This document shows, piece after piece, positions 54,074 through 62,958 of a stretch of DNA of 64,000 nucleotides. How positions within the stretch are numbered: position 1 is the stretch's first letter; each line of letters begins with the position of its first letter. The notes under the pieces were generated by a model. The model saw only the letters and a list, made by a program, of their open reading frames with translations. It was not told the origin of the DNA and ran no database searches. The position numbers were made by a program, and so were the translations under genes. The stretch is from assembly GCA_910577015.1 (NCBI GenBank), contig CAJTKU010000002.1, positions 325,392 through 389,391 of the forward strand, given 5' to 3'. The DNA is from an uncultured Lachnospiraceae bacterium (GTDB lineage: Bacteria; Bacillota; Clostridia; Lachnospirales; Lachnospiraceae).

Positions 54074-56029
54074 ATGGATTATAAAGAGGAATATGAAAAG
54101 GAACATAACAGGAATGCGGCGCTGGCCGTGAGGATTACGGAACTGGAGGCTGCCAATGAAGAACTGCAGTTTAAGCTTGACCGTATCAAAAACAATCCGC
54201 TCTGGAAAATAAGCAAGCCTTTAAGAAGCGTAATGCACTGGGGAATCAGGCAGTGGAGACGGCTGAGGGGGTTGGGAGGCCCCAGAGGAGTAGCAGCAAA
54301 AATCAGATATAAAAAGCGTTTGAAGGCAGCCATGAGGAAATACGGCACGGAAAGCTTTCCGACGCCTGAAGAGGCAGAAGAGCAAAGAAAGACCGTGTTC
54401 GGGCGTCCGGTAAAGATAAGCATACTGGTGCCGCTTTACAACACGCCCCCGGATTTTTTAAAGCAGATGCTGGATTCGGTGATGAACCAGACTTATGAGA
54501 ACTGGGAATTGTGTCTGGCGGACGGTTCGGATTCGCAGCATACGGAAGTGGAAACAATTTGTAAACAGTATCAGGAAAAGGATGGGACAGGGCGCATTCT
54601 ATATCAGAAGCTGGAGAAAAACGAAGGGATTTCCGGCAACACCAACGCCTGCCTTAAAATGTCAACGGGCGAATATATCGGTCTGTTCGACCATGACGAT
54701 ATCCTGCACCCCTGCGCGCTTTTTTATTATGTGCAGGCTATCAATGAACAGGGGGCGGATTACCTCTACTGTGACGAAACGACATTTAAAAACGGCAGCA
54801 TCGACAAAATGCTTACCATGCATTTTAAGCCGGATTATGCGCCGGACAATCTGCGCGCAAACAACTATATCTGCCATTTCAGCGTTTTTGCAAGGAAGCT
54901 TTTAGAGGGAACGGAGCTTTTCCGCACAAAATATAACGGCAGCCAGGACCATGACATGATACTCAGACTGACGGATAAGGCAAAAAAGGTGGTGCATATT
55001 CCGCGACTTCTCTATTACTGGCGCAGCCATGCAGGCAGCGTGGCTTCCGGCATTGACGCAAAGCCCTACGCCATAGAAGCGGCAAAAGGAGCCATAGCGG
55101 AGCATTTAAGGCAGCATGGCTTTTCAGATTTCAAGATTGAAAGCACAAGGGCATGTGAAACCATTTTCCGTATCAGATACCGGATTCTGGGCTGCCCTAA
55201 GATATCTGTCATTATAGCCAACAAAGACCACAAAGAGGATTTGCGCCGGTGTGTGGAGTCCATACTGGATAAGTCCACATACCAGAACTATGAAATCATC
55301 ATAGTGGAAAATAACAGCGTTACCCCTGAAATCACTGCCTATTATGCGGAACTGGAGCGCAATCCAAAAGTCAGGATAGTTAACTACAAAGGAGCATTTA
55401 ACTATTCTGCCATCAACAATCTGGGTGTTTCAAAAGCGGAAGGCGAATATATTTTACTTTTAAACAACGATACGGAGGTCATTACCCCAAGTTGGATGGA
55501 GGAGCTTTTAATGTATGCCCAGCGGGGGGACGTGGGCGCCGTGGGGGCAAAGCTGTATTATGCCGATAAAGGCATCCAGCATGCGGGCGTTGTTATCGGG
55601 CTGGGAGCCCACCGCACCGCCGGGCACACCCATTATAAACAGCCGAAGGAGAATATGGGGTACATGGGAAGGCTTTGCTATGCCCAGAACATGTCGGCTG
55701 TGACAGGGGCCTGCCTTATGGTTAAAAAAGCTTTGTATGAGGAAGTCGGTGGACTGGAGGAAAGTTTTGCGGTTTCCTTAAATGACGTGGATTTCTGTCT
55801 GAAACTGAGAGAAAAGGAAATGTTAAATATTTTTACTCCATTTGCCGAGCTTTATCATTATGAATCCACCTCGAGAGGACTGGATGACAAGGGGGATAAG
55901 GCAAAGCGTTACGAGGAGGAGTCGGCGCGCTTCCGTGAAAAATGGCAGAAAGCGCTTGCAGAGGGCGACCCTTATTACAATCCCAATTTTTCCCTGGACA
56001 GAAGTGATTTCTCTTTAAAAGTAATGTAA
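54074..56029 (+). CDS. Two-domain GT2 glycosyltransferase
   Basis: A 651-residue protein with a short coiled-coil start (EEYEKEHNRNAALAVRITEL). GT-A domain 1 at about 113-350 has ISILVPLYNTPPDFLKQML, EGISGNTNACL and LFDHDDILHP. GT-A domain 2 at about 375-600 has ISVIIANKDHKEDLRR, LLLNNDTEV, TGACLMVKKALYEEVGG and SLNDVDFCLKL. Both keep their metal-binding acids, so it is probably bifunctional, alternating two linkages of a repeating unit. It follows the previous gene by 12 bp. Protein length matches bifunctional GT2 chain-extending enzymes. Confidence 0.85.
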   Translation: MDYKEEYEKEHNRNAALAVRITELEAANEELQFKLDRIKNNPLWKISKPLRSVMHWGIRQWRRLRGLGGPRGVAAKIRYKKRLKAAMRKYGTESFPTPEEAEEQRKTVFGRPVKISILVPLYNTPPDFLKQMLDSVMNQTYENWELCLADGSDSQHTEVETICKQYQEKDGTGRILYQKLEKNEGISGNTNACLKMSTGEYIGLFDHDDILHPCALFYYVQAINEQGADYLYCDETTFKNGSIDKMLTMHFKPDYAPDNLRANNYICHFSVFARKLLEGTELFRTKYNGSQDHDMILRLTDKAKKVVHIPRLLYYWRSHAGSVASGIDAKPYAIEAAKGAIAEHLRQHGFSDFKIESTRACETIFRIRYRILGCPKISVIIANKDHKEDLRRCVESILDKSTYQNYEIIIVENNSVTPEITAYYAELERNPKVRIVNYKGAFNYSAINNLGVSKAEGEYILLLNNDTEVITPSWMEELLMYAQRGDVGAVGAKLYYADKGIQHAGVVIGLGAHRTAGHTHYKQPKENMGYMGRLCYAQNMSAVTGACLMVKKALYEEVGGLEESFAVSLNDVDFCLKLREKEMLNIFTPFAELYHYESTSRGLDDKGDKAKRYEEESARFREKWQKALAEGDPYYNPNFSLDRSDFSLKVM

Positions 56030-56042
56030 AATCTGCTATACT
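56014..56042 (+). promoter_or_regulatory. Possible internal promoter before the phosphohexomutase gene
   Basis: TTTAAA (56014-56019), a 17-bp spacer and an extended -10 TG-C-TATACT (56034-56042), starting inside the 3' end of the GT2 gene. It gives the mutase gene at 56085 an independent start. Confidence 0.45.
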
Positions 56043-56084
56043 GGTAAAATAAGTCAATAAAAATGTTGATTAGGAGGATTTGTT

Positions 56085-57806
56085 ATGGATTATAAGAGCA
56101 AGTACCGGTTCTGGCTGGAGAACAACTATTTTGACGAGGACACCAAGCAGGAGCTGCAGGCTGTCCAAAATGACGAAAAAGAAATAGAAGACCGCTTTTA
56201 TAAGGATTTGGAGTTTGGAACCGGAGGATTAAGGGGTGTGATTGGCGCCGGAACAAACCGCATGAATATTTATACCGTCCGTAAAGCGACGCAGGGGCTT
56301 GCCAATTATATTCTGAAGCAGGGCGGTGAAAAACGCAGTGTGGCAATAGCCTATGATTCCAGGAGAATGTCGCCGGAGTTTGCCGATACGGCAGCGCTGT
56401 GCCTTGCGGCAAACGGCATTAAGGCGTATGTGTTTGAGTCCTTACGTCCGACGCCCGAGCTTTCTTTTGCGCTCAGGACATTGGGCTGTGTTTCCGGCAT
56501 TGTCGTGACGGCAAGCCACAATCCGCCTGAATATAACGGATACAAAGTATACTGGGAGGACGGCGCTCAGGTAACGGCTCCCCGTGACAAGGAGATTATT
56601 GAAGAAGTAAACCGCATAACGGATTACAATACGGTTAAGACCATGGAAAAAGACGAGGCGGTAAAGGCCGGACTGTATGAAGTAATCGGCGCCGAAATTG
56701 ACGACGCGTACATGGTGGAACTGAAAAAGCAGATTATCCATCCCGAAGTGATTGCCGAGGTGGCTGACGATATCAAGATAGTCTATACGCCGCTGTGCGG
56801 TACGGGCAATAAGCCTGTAAGACGGGTGCTTTCCGAACTGGGATTTAAGCATGTATATGTGGTGCCGGAACAGGAAAACCCGGACCCGGATTTCACTACC
56901 CTTGACTACCCGAATCCGGAAGACCCCAAGGCATTTACTTATGCGCTGCGTCTTGCAAAGGAAAAGGATGCGGACATTGTGCTGGCAACCGACCCGGATG
57001 CCGACCGTCTCGGCGTCTATGCAAAGGATACGAAAACAGGGGAATATATTCCGTTTACGGGAAATATGTCCGGTATGTTGATTGCAGAATATATTTTAAG
57101 GGAAAAGACAAAAACAGGTTCCATGCCTGAAAACCCGGCGCTGGTAACGACCATCGTGACCACCAACATGGCTGACGCCATCACGAAAGCATACGGCGTT
57201 AAAATGATAGAAGTGCTGACAGGGTTTAAGTTTATCGGTGAGCAGATTAAGCTGTTTGAACAGACCGGTTCAAACAATTATGTGTTCGGCCTGGAAGAAA
57301 GCTACGGATGCCTTGCAGGCACCCATGCAAGGGACAAGGACGCATGTGTGGCAGTAATGTGCCTTTGCGAAGTGGCCGCTTACTGCAAGAAAGAGGGCAG
57401 GACGCTCTGGGATATGATGCTGGAAATGTATGAAAAATACGGATATTTTAAAGAAACACAGTATACCATCACATTGAAGGGCGTGGACGGCGCAAAACAG
57501 ATTGCGGAGATTATGGATAACCTGAGAAAGAATCCGCCGAAAGCTTTCGGCGATTTGAAAGTGCTCCGTTTCCGTGATTATCAGGAAGATAAAATCGTGG
57601 ACATGGAAACCGGCGCGGTTACGCCTACCGGCCTGCCCAAATCAAATGTTCTTTACTTTGAGCTTCCCGACAATTTCTGGTGCTGTGCCCGTCCTTCCGG
57701 CACGGAGCCCAAAATCAAGTTTTACATGGGCATTAAGGGCAGCAGCCTTCGGGACGCGGAAGAAAAAGTATTAAATTTGACAGAAGATTTAAAGGCGGTT
57801 CTTTAA
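56085..57806 (+). CDS. Phosphoglucomutase/phosphomannomutase
   Basis: A 573-residue alpha-D-phosphohexomutase of the long Gram-positive type. The phospho-Ser loop is VVTASHNPPEYNGYKVYW (about residue 139), the metal loop TDPDADRLG (about 302), the sugar-specificity loop GLEESYGCLAGTH (the EES in place of the GEMSG variant) and the phosphate-binding RPSGTEPKIKFYMG (about 535). It interconverts glucose-6-phosphate and glucose-1-phosphate and would feed RmlA. AGGAGGA precedes the start. It is probably a housekeeping enzyme captured in this operon. Confidence 0.9.
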   Translation: MDYKSKYRFWLENNYFDEDTKQELQAVQNDEKEIEDRFYKDLEFGTGGLRGVIGAGTNRMNIYTVRKATQGLANYILKQGGEKRSVAIAYDSRRMSPEFADTAALCLAANGIKAYVFESLRPTPELSFALRTLGCVSGIVVTASHNPPEYNGYKVYWEDGAQVTAPRDKEIIEEVNRITDYNTVKTMEKDEAVKAGLYEVIGAEIDDAYMVELKKQIIHPEVIAEVADDIKIVYTPLCGTGNKPVRRVLSELGFKHVYVVPEQENPDPDFTTLDYPNPEDPKAFTYALRLAKEKDADIVLATDPDADRLGVYAKDTKTGEYIPFTGNMSGMLIAEYILREKTKTGSMPENPALVTTIVTTNMADAITKAYGVKMIEVLTGFKFIGEQIKLFEQTGSNNYVFGLEESYGCLAGTHARDKDACVAVMCLCEVAAYCKKEGRTLWDMMLEMYEKYGYFKETQYTITLKGVDGAKQIAEIMDNLRKNPPKAFGDLKVLRFRDYQEDKIVDMETGAVTPTGLPKSNVLYFELPDNFWCCARPSGTEPKIKFYMGIKGSSLRDAEEKVLNLTEDLKAVL

Positions 57807-57815
57807 GGAAGGGTT

Positions 57816-59216
57816 ATGTCGGGATTGCATAAGGCGGATATAAAAAAAGCATATTATTATTTAAAAAGAAACGGGCTGCGGGATACTTTTCTCGCAGCCT
57901 TAGAACGTTTGCAGATGAAAAGAGGGGAAAAGTATGTGTACGAAGCGCCTGACGGGCGCACTCTTATGCAGCAGAAAAAGCGGGCGGAGGAAGGCTTTGC
58001 AGATTCCGTAAAGTTCAGCATCCTGGTTCCGGCATACCACACAAAAGAAAGCTTTTTTTGTGCAATGGCAGAGTCTGTCCTTAAGCAAAGCTACGGCTGC
58101 TTTGAACTGGTGATTGCAGACGCCGGCGCCCAGAAAAAACTGGAAGACATCATAAAAGGCTACGGCGACGACAGGCTCCGATACCTTGCGCTGGATGAAA
58201 ACCGCGGGATATCAGAAAACACAAATAAGGCGCTTGCGGCTGCCAGAGGAGATTATATCGGCCTTCTGGACCATGACGACATGCTTGCTCCCGACGCCCT
58301 TTATGAAATGGCGGATGCTATTTCCAGGGCAAAAAAAGAAGGCGTCGTGCCAAAGCTTCTTTATTCTGACGAAGATAAATGCGATGAGTCCGGGGAACAC
58401 TATTATGAGCCGCACAGGAAACCGGCGTTTAACCTGGATTTGCTGCTTTCAAATAATTACATCTGTCATTTTATGGTAATGGAAGCCGGTTTGATGAAAA
58501 AACTGGGTTTGCAAAAAGCCTATGACGGGGCGCAGGATTTTGACCTTGCCCTGCGGGCGGCTGGCAGCATTTTGGGGACTTCCGAAAACGGACAGGCTCC
58601 GGGGCGCCTGGGCGTCGCAGAAGAAAAGGCAATCTGCCATATTCCGAAGGTGCTGTACCATTGGCGCTGCCATGGGGACTCTACGGCGGCAAATCCCCAA
58701 AGCAAACAATATGCTTATGAAGCCGGGGAAAGGGCTATTGCCGCTTTCTTACGGGATAATGGTCTGGAAGGCAGTGTAAAGCCCACGAAACATCTGGGTT
58801 TTTACCGCGTCAGGTACGGGCAGGATGTGTTTCACAGTCGTGCCGATATTGGCATAATCGGTGGAAAACTGCTGCGAAATAATAAAATAACAGGTGGAAT
58901 TTATGACGCGGACGGAATCTGCCCGTATGAAGGGCTTTACAAAGATTTTGGCGGTTACCTGCACAGGGCGTCCCTTATACAGGACGCATACGCCGTGGAT
59001 ATCCGCAGGATGCGGGTTCGGACGGAGCTGCGCCCTATGGTCAAGTCCATACTGGAGGAAAACGGTTATGCCGCCGGCTTTTTAGCAGACGGTATGCCGG
59101 TTTGGAATAAAGTATTGCCGCCGGATTCCCTGTGCCGTCAAATCAGTATGGAAATCTGTCGGAGGGTACAAAGCCTGGGATACCGTATTCTCTGGATTCC
59201 CGACTGGATAAAATAA
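57816..59216 (+). CDS. GT2 glycosyltransferase, one active domain plus degenerate second domain
   Basis: A 466-residue protein. GT-A domain 1 at about 65-320 has FSILVPAYHTKESFFCAM, NRGISENTNKALA and LLDHDDMLAPDALYE, then LYSDEDKC, all close to domain 1 of the two-domain enzyme encoded at 54074. The C-terminal about 130 residues (IGIIGGKLLRNNKITG, FLADGMPVWNKV) look like the end of a second GT-A domain without its nucleotide-binding half. It is probably a duplicate that kept a single activity. It starts 9 bp after the mutase gene. Confidence 0.82.
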   Translation: MSGLHKADIKKAYYYLKRNGLRDTFLAALERLQMKRGEKYVYEAPDGRTLMQQKKRAEEGFADSVKFSILVPAYHTKESFFCAMAESVLKQSYGCFELVIADAGAQKKLEDIIKGYGDDRLRYLALDENRGISENTNKALAAARGDYIGLLDHDDMLAPDALYEMADAISRAKKEGVVPKLLYSDEDKCDESGEHYYEPHRKPAFNLDLLLSNNYICHFMVMEAGLMKKLGLQKAYDGAQDFDLALRAAGSILGTSENGQAPGRLGVAEEKAICHIPKVLYHWRCHGDSTAANPQSKQYAYEAGERAIAAFLRDNGLEGSVKPTKHLGFYRVRYGQDVFHSRADIGIIGGKLLRNNKITGGIYDADGICPYEGLYKDFGGYLHRASLIQDAYAVDIRRMRVRTELRPMVKSILEENGYAAGFLADGMPVWNKVLPPDSLCRQISMEICRRVQSLGYRILWIPDWIK

Positions 59217-59244
59217 ACCAAATAACAAAATCGAGGATTACATC

Positions 59245-60204
59245 ATGAATACCACCATTGTCATTCCCAATTATAACGGTATGAAATATCTGCCTGCATG
59301 TATGGAAGCGCTTGCCGGGCAGGATTATCCTGCCAGCCTGCTGGTCGTGGACAACGGTTCCACGGACGGGAGCGTAACATGGCTAAAAGATAATTATCCT
59401 GATGCGGAAGTGATATGCATGGGGGAAAATACAGGCTTTTGCAGGGCGGTCAATACCGGTATCCGGCAGGCAAAAACCCCGTATGTGATTTTGCTGAATA
59501 ATGACACGCAGGTGAAGGAAGGCTTTACGAAAGCGCTGGTTTCAGCCATGGAAAAATCAGAAAACATCTTTTCCGTAAGCGCAAAGATGCTGGATATGAA
59601 AAATGAAGCCCTTGTGGACAACGCAGGGGATTTGTATTGTGCTCTCGGGTGGGCGTTTGCACGGGGAAAGGGCAGGAAGGCTTCGGAATATAATGCCCGG
59701 ACCCCTGTTTTTTCCGCATGCGGGGGCGCGTCCATTTACCGTAAGTCCGTTTTGGATAAAATAGGTCTGTTTGATGAACTGCATTTTGCCTATCTGGAGG
59801 ATGTGGATATCGGCTGGCGCGCCAGAATATATGGTTATGTAAACTGTTATGAGCCGGATGCCCGGGTGCTTCATGCAGGCAGCGCGGTAAGCGGCTCTAA
59901 ATATAACCGTTTTAAGACAAGCCTTGCTTCTGCAAACAGCGTGTATCTGATTGGGAAAAATATGCCTTTTTTACAGGTTTTGTTAAACCTGCCTTTCCTC
60001 ATCTGCGGTTTTCTGGCAAAAACATTGTTTTTTACGGCAAAAGGCATGGGCGGCTTATATATAAAGGGAGTCGTAAAAGGTGCGGCAAGGTGTTTTTCAG
60101 CGGAAGGCAGAAGGAACAAGGTTCCTTTTCACTGGAAAAATATGGGAAATTACTGCCGAATCCAGCTGGAAATGTGGTGGAATACCGTAAAGCGTTTTGT
60201 ATAA
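59245..60204 (+). CDS. GT2 glycosyltransferase (rhamnosyltransferase-like, WbbL type)
   Basis: A 319-residue protein. NTTIVIPNYNGMKYLPACM, LVVDNGSTDGSVTW, ILLNNDTQV (metal site) and ACGGASIYRKSVLDKIGLFDE, then YLEDVDIGWRARIYGY, match dTDP-Rha:GlcNAc-PP-lipid rhamnosyltransferases of the WbbL type. A hydrophobic stretch near residue 245-275 (FLQVLLNLPFLICGFLAKTLFF) may hold it at the membrane. In this locus it is a candidate to add the first rhamnose-like sugar after the initiating phosphosugar. Acceptor identity is inferred only. Confidence 0.85.
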   Translation: MNTTIVIPNYNGMKYLPACMEALAGQDYPASLLVVDNGSTDGSVTWLKDNYPDAEVICMGENTGFCRAVNTGIRQAKTPYVILLNNDTQVKEGFTKALVSAMEKSENIFSVSAKMLDMKNEALVDNAGDLYCALGWAFARGKGRKASEYNARTPVFSACGGASIYRKSVLDKIGLFDELHFAYLEDVDIGWRARIYGYVNCYEPDARVLHAGSAVSGSKYNRFKTSLASANSVYLIGKNMPFLQVLLNLPFLICGFLAKTLFFTAKGMGGLYIKGVVKGAARCFSAEGRRNKVPFHWKNMGNYCRIQLEMWWNTVKRFV

Positions 60205-60234
60205 CAGAAAAAATAACAAATTGGATGTTTTTAT

Positions 60235-60266
60235 GATACAAAAATGATACAAAATCTGCCTATGCT
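60235..60266 (+). promoter_or_regulatory. Operator-like 11-bp direct repeats before the initiating transferase gene
   Basis: GATACAAA at 60235-60242 and 60246-60253 repeats with an exact 11-bp period, and TATGCT at 60261-60266 could be a -10. The repeats occupy the -35 place, as in activation by OmpR/PhoB-type regulators. A 5-bp hairpin (CCAAG/CTTGG, 60280-60292) follows in the leader. Confidence 0.42.
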
Positions 60267-60301
60267 ATTGGAAGGAAAGCCAAGTTGCTTGGAAGGATAA
60301 T

Positions 60302-61708
60302 ATGATTAAGGATAACCAGAAAGTCTTTAACAGGCTGCATCTGATAATGGACGCGCTGATTGTAATAGTTTCATATGCGGTTGCCTGGATTCTCCATTTT
60401 CAGGTATTCAATCATTTTGGCCCGGAAACCGGAATCCTGCCCATGGAACATTATATGCAGGCCCTTATTTTTATTGTGCCGGCATATATCCTTCTGTATT
60501 ACTATTGCAGGGTTTATGAGCCCAGAAGGACGTCGGGTTACGGACGTGAAATTTACAACATTATCTGTGCCAATACCATAGGTCTGGTGGCCTTTATCGT
60601 ACTTCTTTACATTATCCAGCAGCCGGACTATTCCCGCAAAATGATTTGCATTTTCTATGTACTGAATATTTTTCTTACTTCCGTTTCAAGGCTGGTAGTC
60701 AGGAAGATTCTAAGAACTTACAGGAAAAAAGGCTTCAATTTAAAGCACATCCTGTTGGTGGGATATTCCAGGGCGGCGGAAGAGTACATGGACAGGATAT
60801 TGGGGAATCCCGAATGGGGTTATGTGGTACACGGCGTTTTGGATGATTCCGTACCGGCAGGCACCCGTTACCGGGGCATAAAAGTGATAGGCAGGGTAGA
60901 TAATATACAGGAAATCCTGCCGGCAAACGAGCTGGATGAAATTGCAATCACGCTTTCCCTGAAAGATTATGACCGGCTGGAAGAGATTGTAAGCATTTGT
61001 GAGAAGTTTGGTGTGCATACTAAATTCATACCTGACTACAACAGCATGATTCCCAGTAAGCCGTACACGGAAGATTTGATGGGACTTCCGGTGATAAACA
61101 TCAGGTATGTGCCTTTAAGCAATACCCTGAATATGCTGGCAAAACGTCTGGTGGATATCACAGGCTCTTTGTTTGGCATCGTTATCACTTCACCGGTTAT
61201 GCTGATTGCGGCGATTGCCGTGAAGGCAAGCAGCCCGGGACCGGTGATTTTTAAGCAGGAACGCGTGGGGCTGCACAGCAAGTCGTTTTATATGTACAAG
61301 TTCAGAAGCATGGAGCAGCAGAAGCCGTCTGAAGAGAAAAAAGCGTGGACGGTAAAGGATGACCCGAGGGTAACCAGGGTCGGCAAAATCTTGAGAAAAA
61401 CAAGCCTGGATGAACTGCCGCAGTTATTCAATATCCTGAAAGGCGACATGAGCCTTGTGGGACCGCGGCCGGAACGTCCGCTTTTTGTGGATAAATTTAA
61501 GGAAGAAATACCCAGGTACATGGTAAAGCATCAGGTCCGTCCGGGACTTACAGGCTGGGCGCAGGTCAACGGTTACAGAGGGGATACCTCGATAAGAAAG
61601 CGGATTGAGTACGATTTGTACTATATAGAAAACTGGACCATGTGGATGGATATCAAGATAATTTTTCTCACCTTTTTTACAGGATTTATTAATAAAAACG
61701 CATATTGA
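60302..61708 (+). CDS. Initiating polyprenyl-phosphate glycosylphosphotransferase (WbaP/WcaJ-like)
   Basis: A 468-residue protein. About four N-terminal membrane spans and a middle nucleotide-binding-like domain (ILLVGYSRAAEEYMDRIL) precede the C-terminal bacterial sugar transferase domain from about residue 275: KRLVDITGSLFGIVITSP, SPGPVIFKQERVGL, KFRSM, TSLDELPQLFNIL, MSLVGPRPE and PGLTGWAQVNGYRG. It transfers hexose-1-phosphate from a UDP-sugar to undecaprenyl phosphate, starting polymer synthesis. This is the only such initiator in the window. It is preceded by 97 bp with direct repeats. Confidence 0.9.
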   Translation: MIKDNQKVFNRLHLIMDALIVIVSYAVAWILHFQVFNHFGPETGILPMEHYMQALIFIVPAYILLYYYCRVYEPRRTSGYGREIYNIICANTIGLVAFIVLLYIIQQPDYSRKMICIFYVLNIFLTSVSRLVVRKILRTYRKKGFNLKHILLVGYSRAAEEYMDRILGNPEWGYVVHGVLDDSVPAGTRYRGIKVIGRVDNIQEILPANELDEIAITLSLKDYDRLEEIVSICEKFGVHTKFIPDYNSMIPSKPYTEDLMGLPVINIRYVPLSNTLNMLAKRLVDITGSLFGIVITSPVMLIAAIAVKASSPGPVIFKQERVGLHSKSFYMYKFRSMEQQKPSEEKKAWTVKDDPRVTRVGKILRKTSLDELPQLFNILKGDMSLVGPRPERPLFVDKFKEEIPRYMVKHQVRPGLTGWAQVNGYRGDTSIRKRIEYDLYYIENWTMWMDIKIIFLTFFTGFINKNAY

Positions 61709-61747
61709 CGGTAACAGTCAAAGGGCGGAGGACAAGGAGATAAGAAA

Positions 61748-62872
61748 ATGGCAAGAAATGCAAAGCAACCGGCAGGCAGACAGGTGCCGGCCAAAAAAAC
61801 CAAAGCAAAAAAGAAAAGCAAAGTCATTATCTTTGCAGTGGAGATTCTCGTTCTGGCAGTGCTTTTAGGCGCGTTGTGGCTTTTGCGCGACTTCGGTAAC
61901 AAACCTGAAAACAGCACCGGCAGGGGACCGACCATTCTGGACGTGGATTTTAAAGAAGAAGACATTGCAATCAATGAACAGGTAATAGAAAACGAGCATA
62001 TGGAAGGGTATCGCAATATTGCCCTGTTCGGTGTGGATTCCAGAACAGGACAGCTTGCAAAAGGTACGTTAAGCGACTGTATTATCATCGCGTCCATCAA
62101 TCAGGATACAGGGGATGTAAAGCTGGTAAGCGTTTACCGTGATACATACTTGAATCTCAGCAATGATAAGTATGGAAAGTGTAATTCGGCTTACAGTTAC
62201 GGCGGTGCGGAGCAGGCGCTGAAAATGCTGAACATGAACCTGGATTTGAATATTAAGGAATTTGTGACGGTAGGATTTGAGGGATTGACGGCAACCGTGG
62301 ATGCATTGGGCGGCGTTTACCTTGATGTGGATAGTGAAGAACTGAAACATATTAACAGTTACCAGAAGTGTATGGCGGAGGATATGAAGATATCATGGAC
62401 GCCTGTGGAGGAAACCGGATATCAGCTCTTAAACGGGCTTCAGGCAACTGCATACTGCCGAATCCGTTACAGGAGCGGAAACGACTTTGCAAGGGCGGCA
62501 GCACAGAGGGAGGTTATTCAGGCCATTGCCGACACCGCAAAAAAGGCTGACGCTTCCACGCTGGTAAAAGTGGCAAACGATGTGTCAGGATATGTGTATA
62601 CTTCTTTCAGCCTTGATGAAATTATCGGACTTCTGGGTGATATTACAAAATACAATATTGTGGCGGAGGAAGGATTCCCTAAAAGCGATATGCGCGGTTC
62701 CGACACGCTTGGCTCAAAGGGAAGCTGCGTATACCCTATTGATTTGGACGACAACGTCAAATGGCTGCATGAATTTTTATTTAACGATATGAATTATGAG
62801 CCATCGGACGAAGTGAAGGAATGTTCAAAGGAAGTCCGACGATTTGTCTCGCAATACGTGACGCTGCCATAA
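61748..62872 (+). CDS. LCP-family (LytR-CpsA-Psr) glycopolymer ligase
   Basis: A 374-residue protein with a basic cytoplasmic tail, one membrane helix (about residues 26-46, IIFAVEILVLAVLLGALWLL) and an outer LCP domain. NIALFGVDSRTG, SDCIIIASINQDTGDVKLVS, VYRDTYLNL, FEGLTATVDALGGVYLDV and RYRSGNDFARAAAQREVI are LCP core motifs, with the conserved Arg and Asp residues that bind the lipid pyrophosphate. It should join the finished polymer to peptidoglycan. AAGGAG precedes it, and a terminator follows. Confidence 0.9.
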   Translation: MARNAKQPAGRQVPAKKTKAKKKSKVIIFAVEILVLAVLLGALWLLRDFGNKPENSTGRGPTILDVDFKEEDIAINEQVIENEHMEGYRNIALFGVDSRTGQLAKGTLSDCIIIASINQDTGDVKLVSVYRDTYLNLSNDKYGKCNSAYSYGGAEQALKMLNMNLDLNIKEFVTVGFEGLTATVDALGGVYLDVDSEELKHINSYQKCMAEDMKISWTPVEETGYQLLNGLQATAYCRIRYRSGNDFARAAAQREVIQAIADTAKKADASTLVKVANDVSGYVYTSFSLDEIIGLLGDITKYNIVAEEGFPKSDMRGSDTLGSKGSCVYPIDLDDNVKWLHEFLFNDMNYEPSDEVKECSKEVRRFVSQYVTLP

Positions 62873-62890
62873 AGGAAAAGCATGATACAA

Positions 62891-62917
62891 AAAGGAGCCG
62901 CATGGGCGGCTCCTTTT
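62891..62917 (+). terminator. Rho-independent terminator after the LCP gene
   Basis: A perfect 11-bp stem AAAGGAGCCGC (62891-62901) and its complement (62906-62916) with loop ATGG, ending in TTTT. It lies 18 bp after the LCP stop. Confidence 0.82.
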
Positions 62918-62958
62918 GCGGTGTGTAAGCCGCAGGAAAGGAATTTGGGAAAATAGTG

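Noticed and set aside
62884..62891. A third GATACAAA
   Set aside because: It is single, with no second copy at 11 bp, and lies in the lead-in to a terminator.
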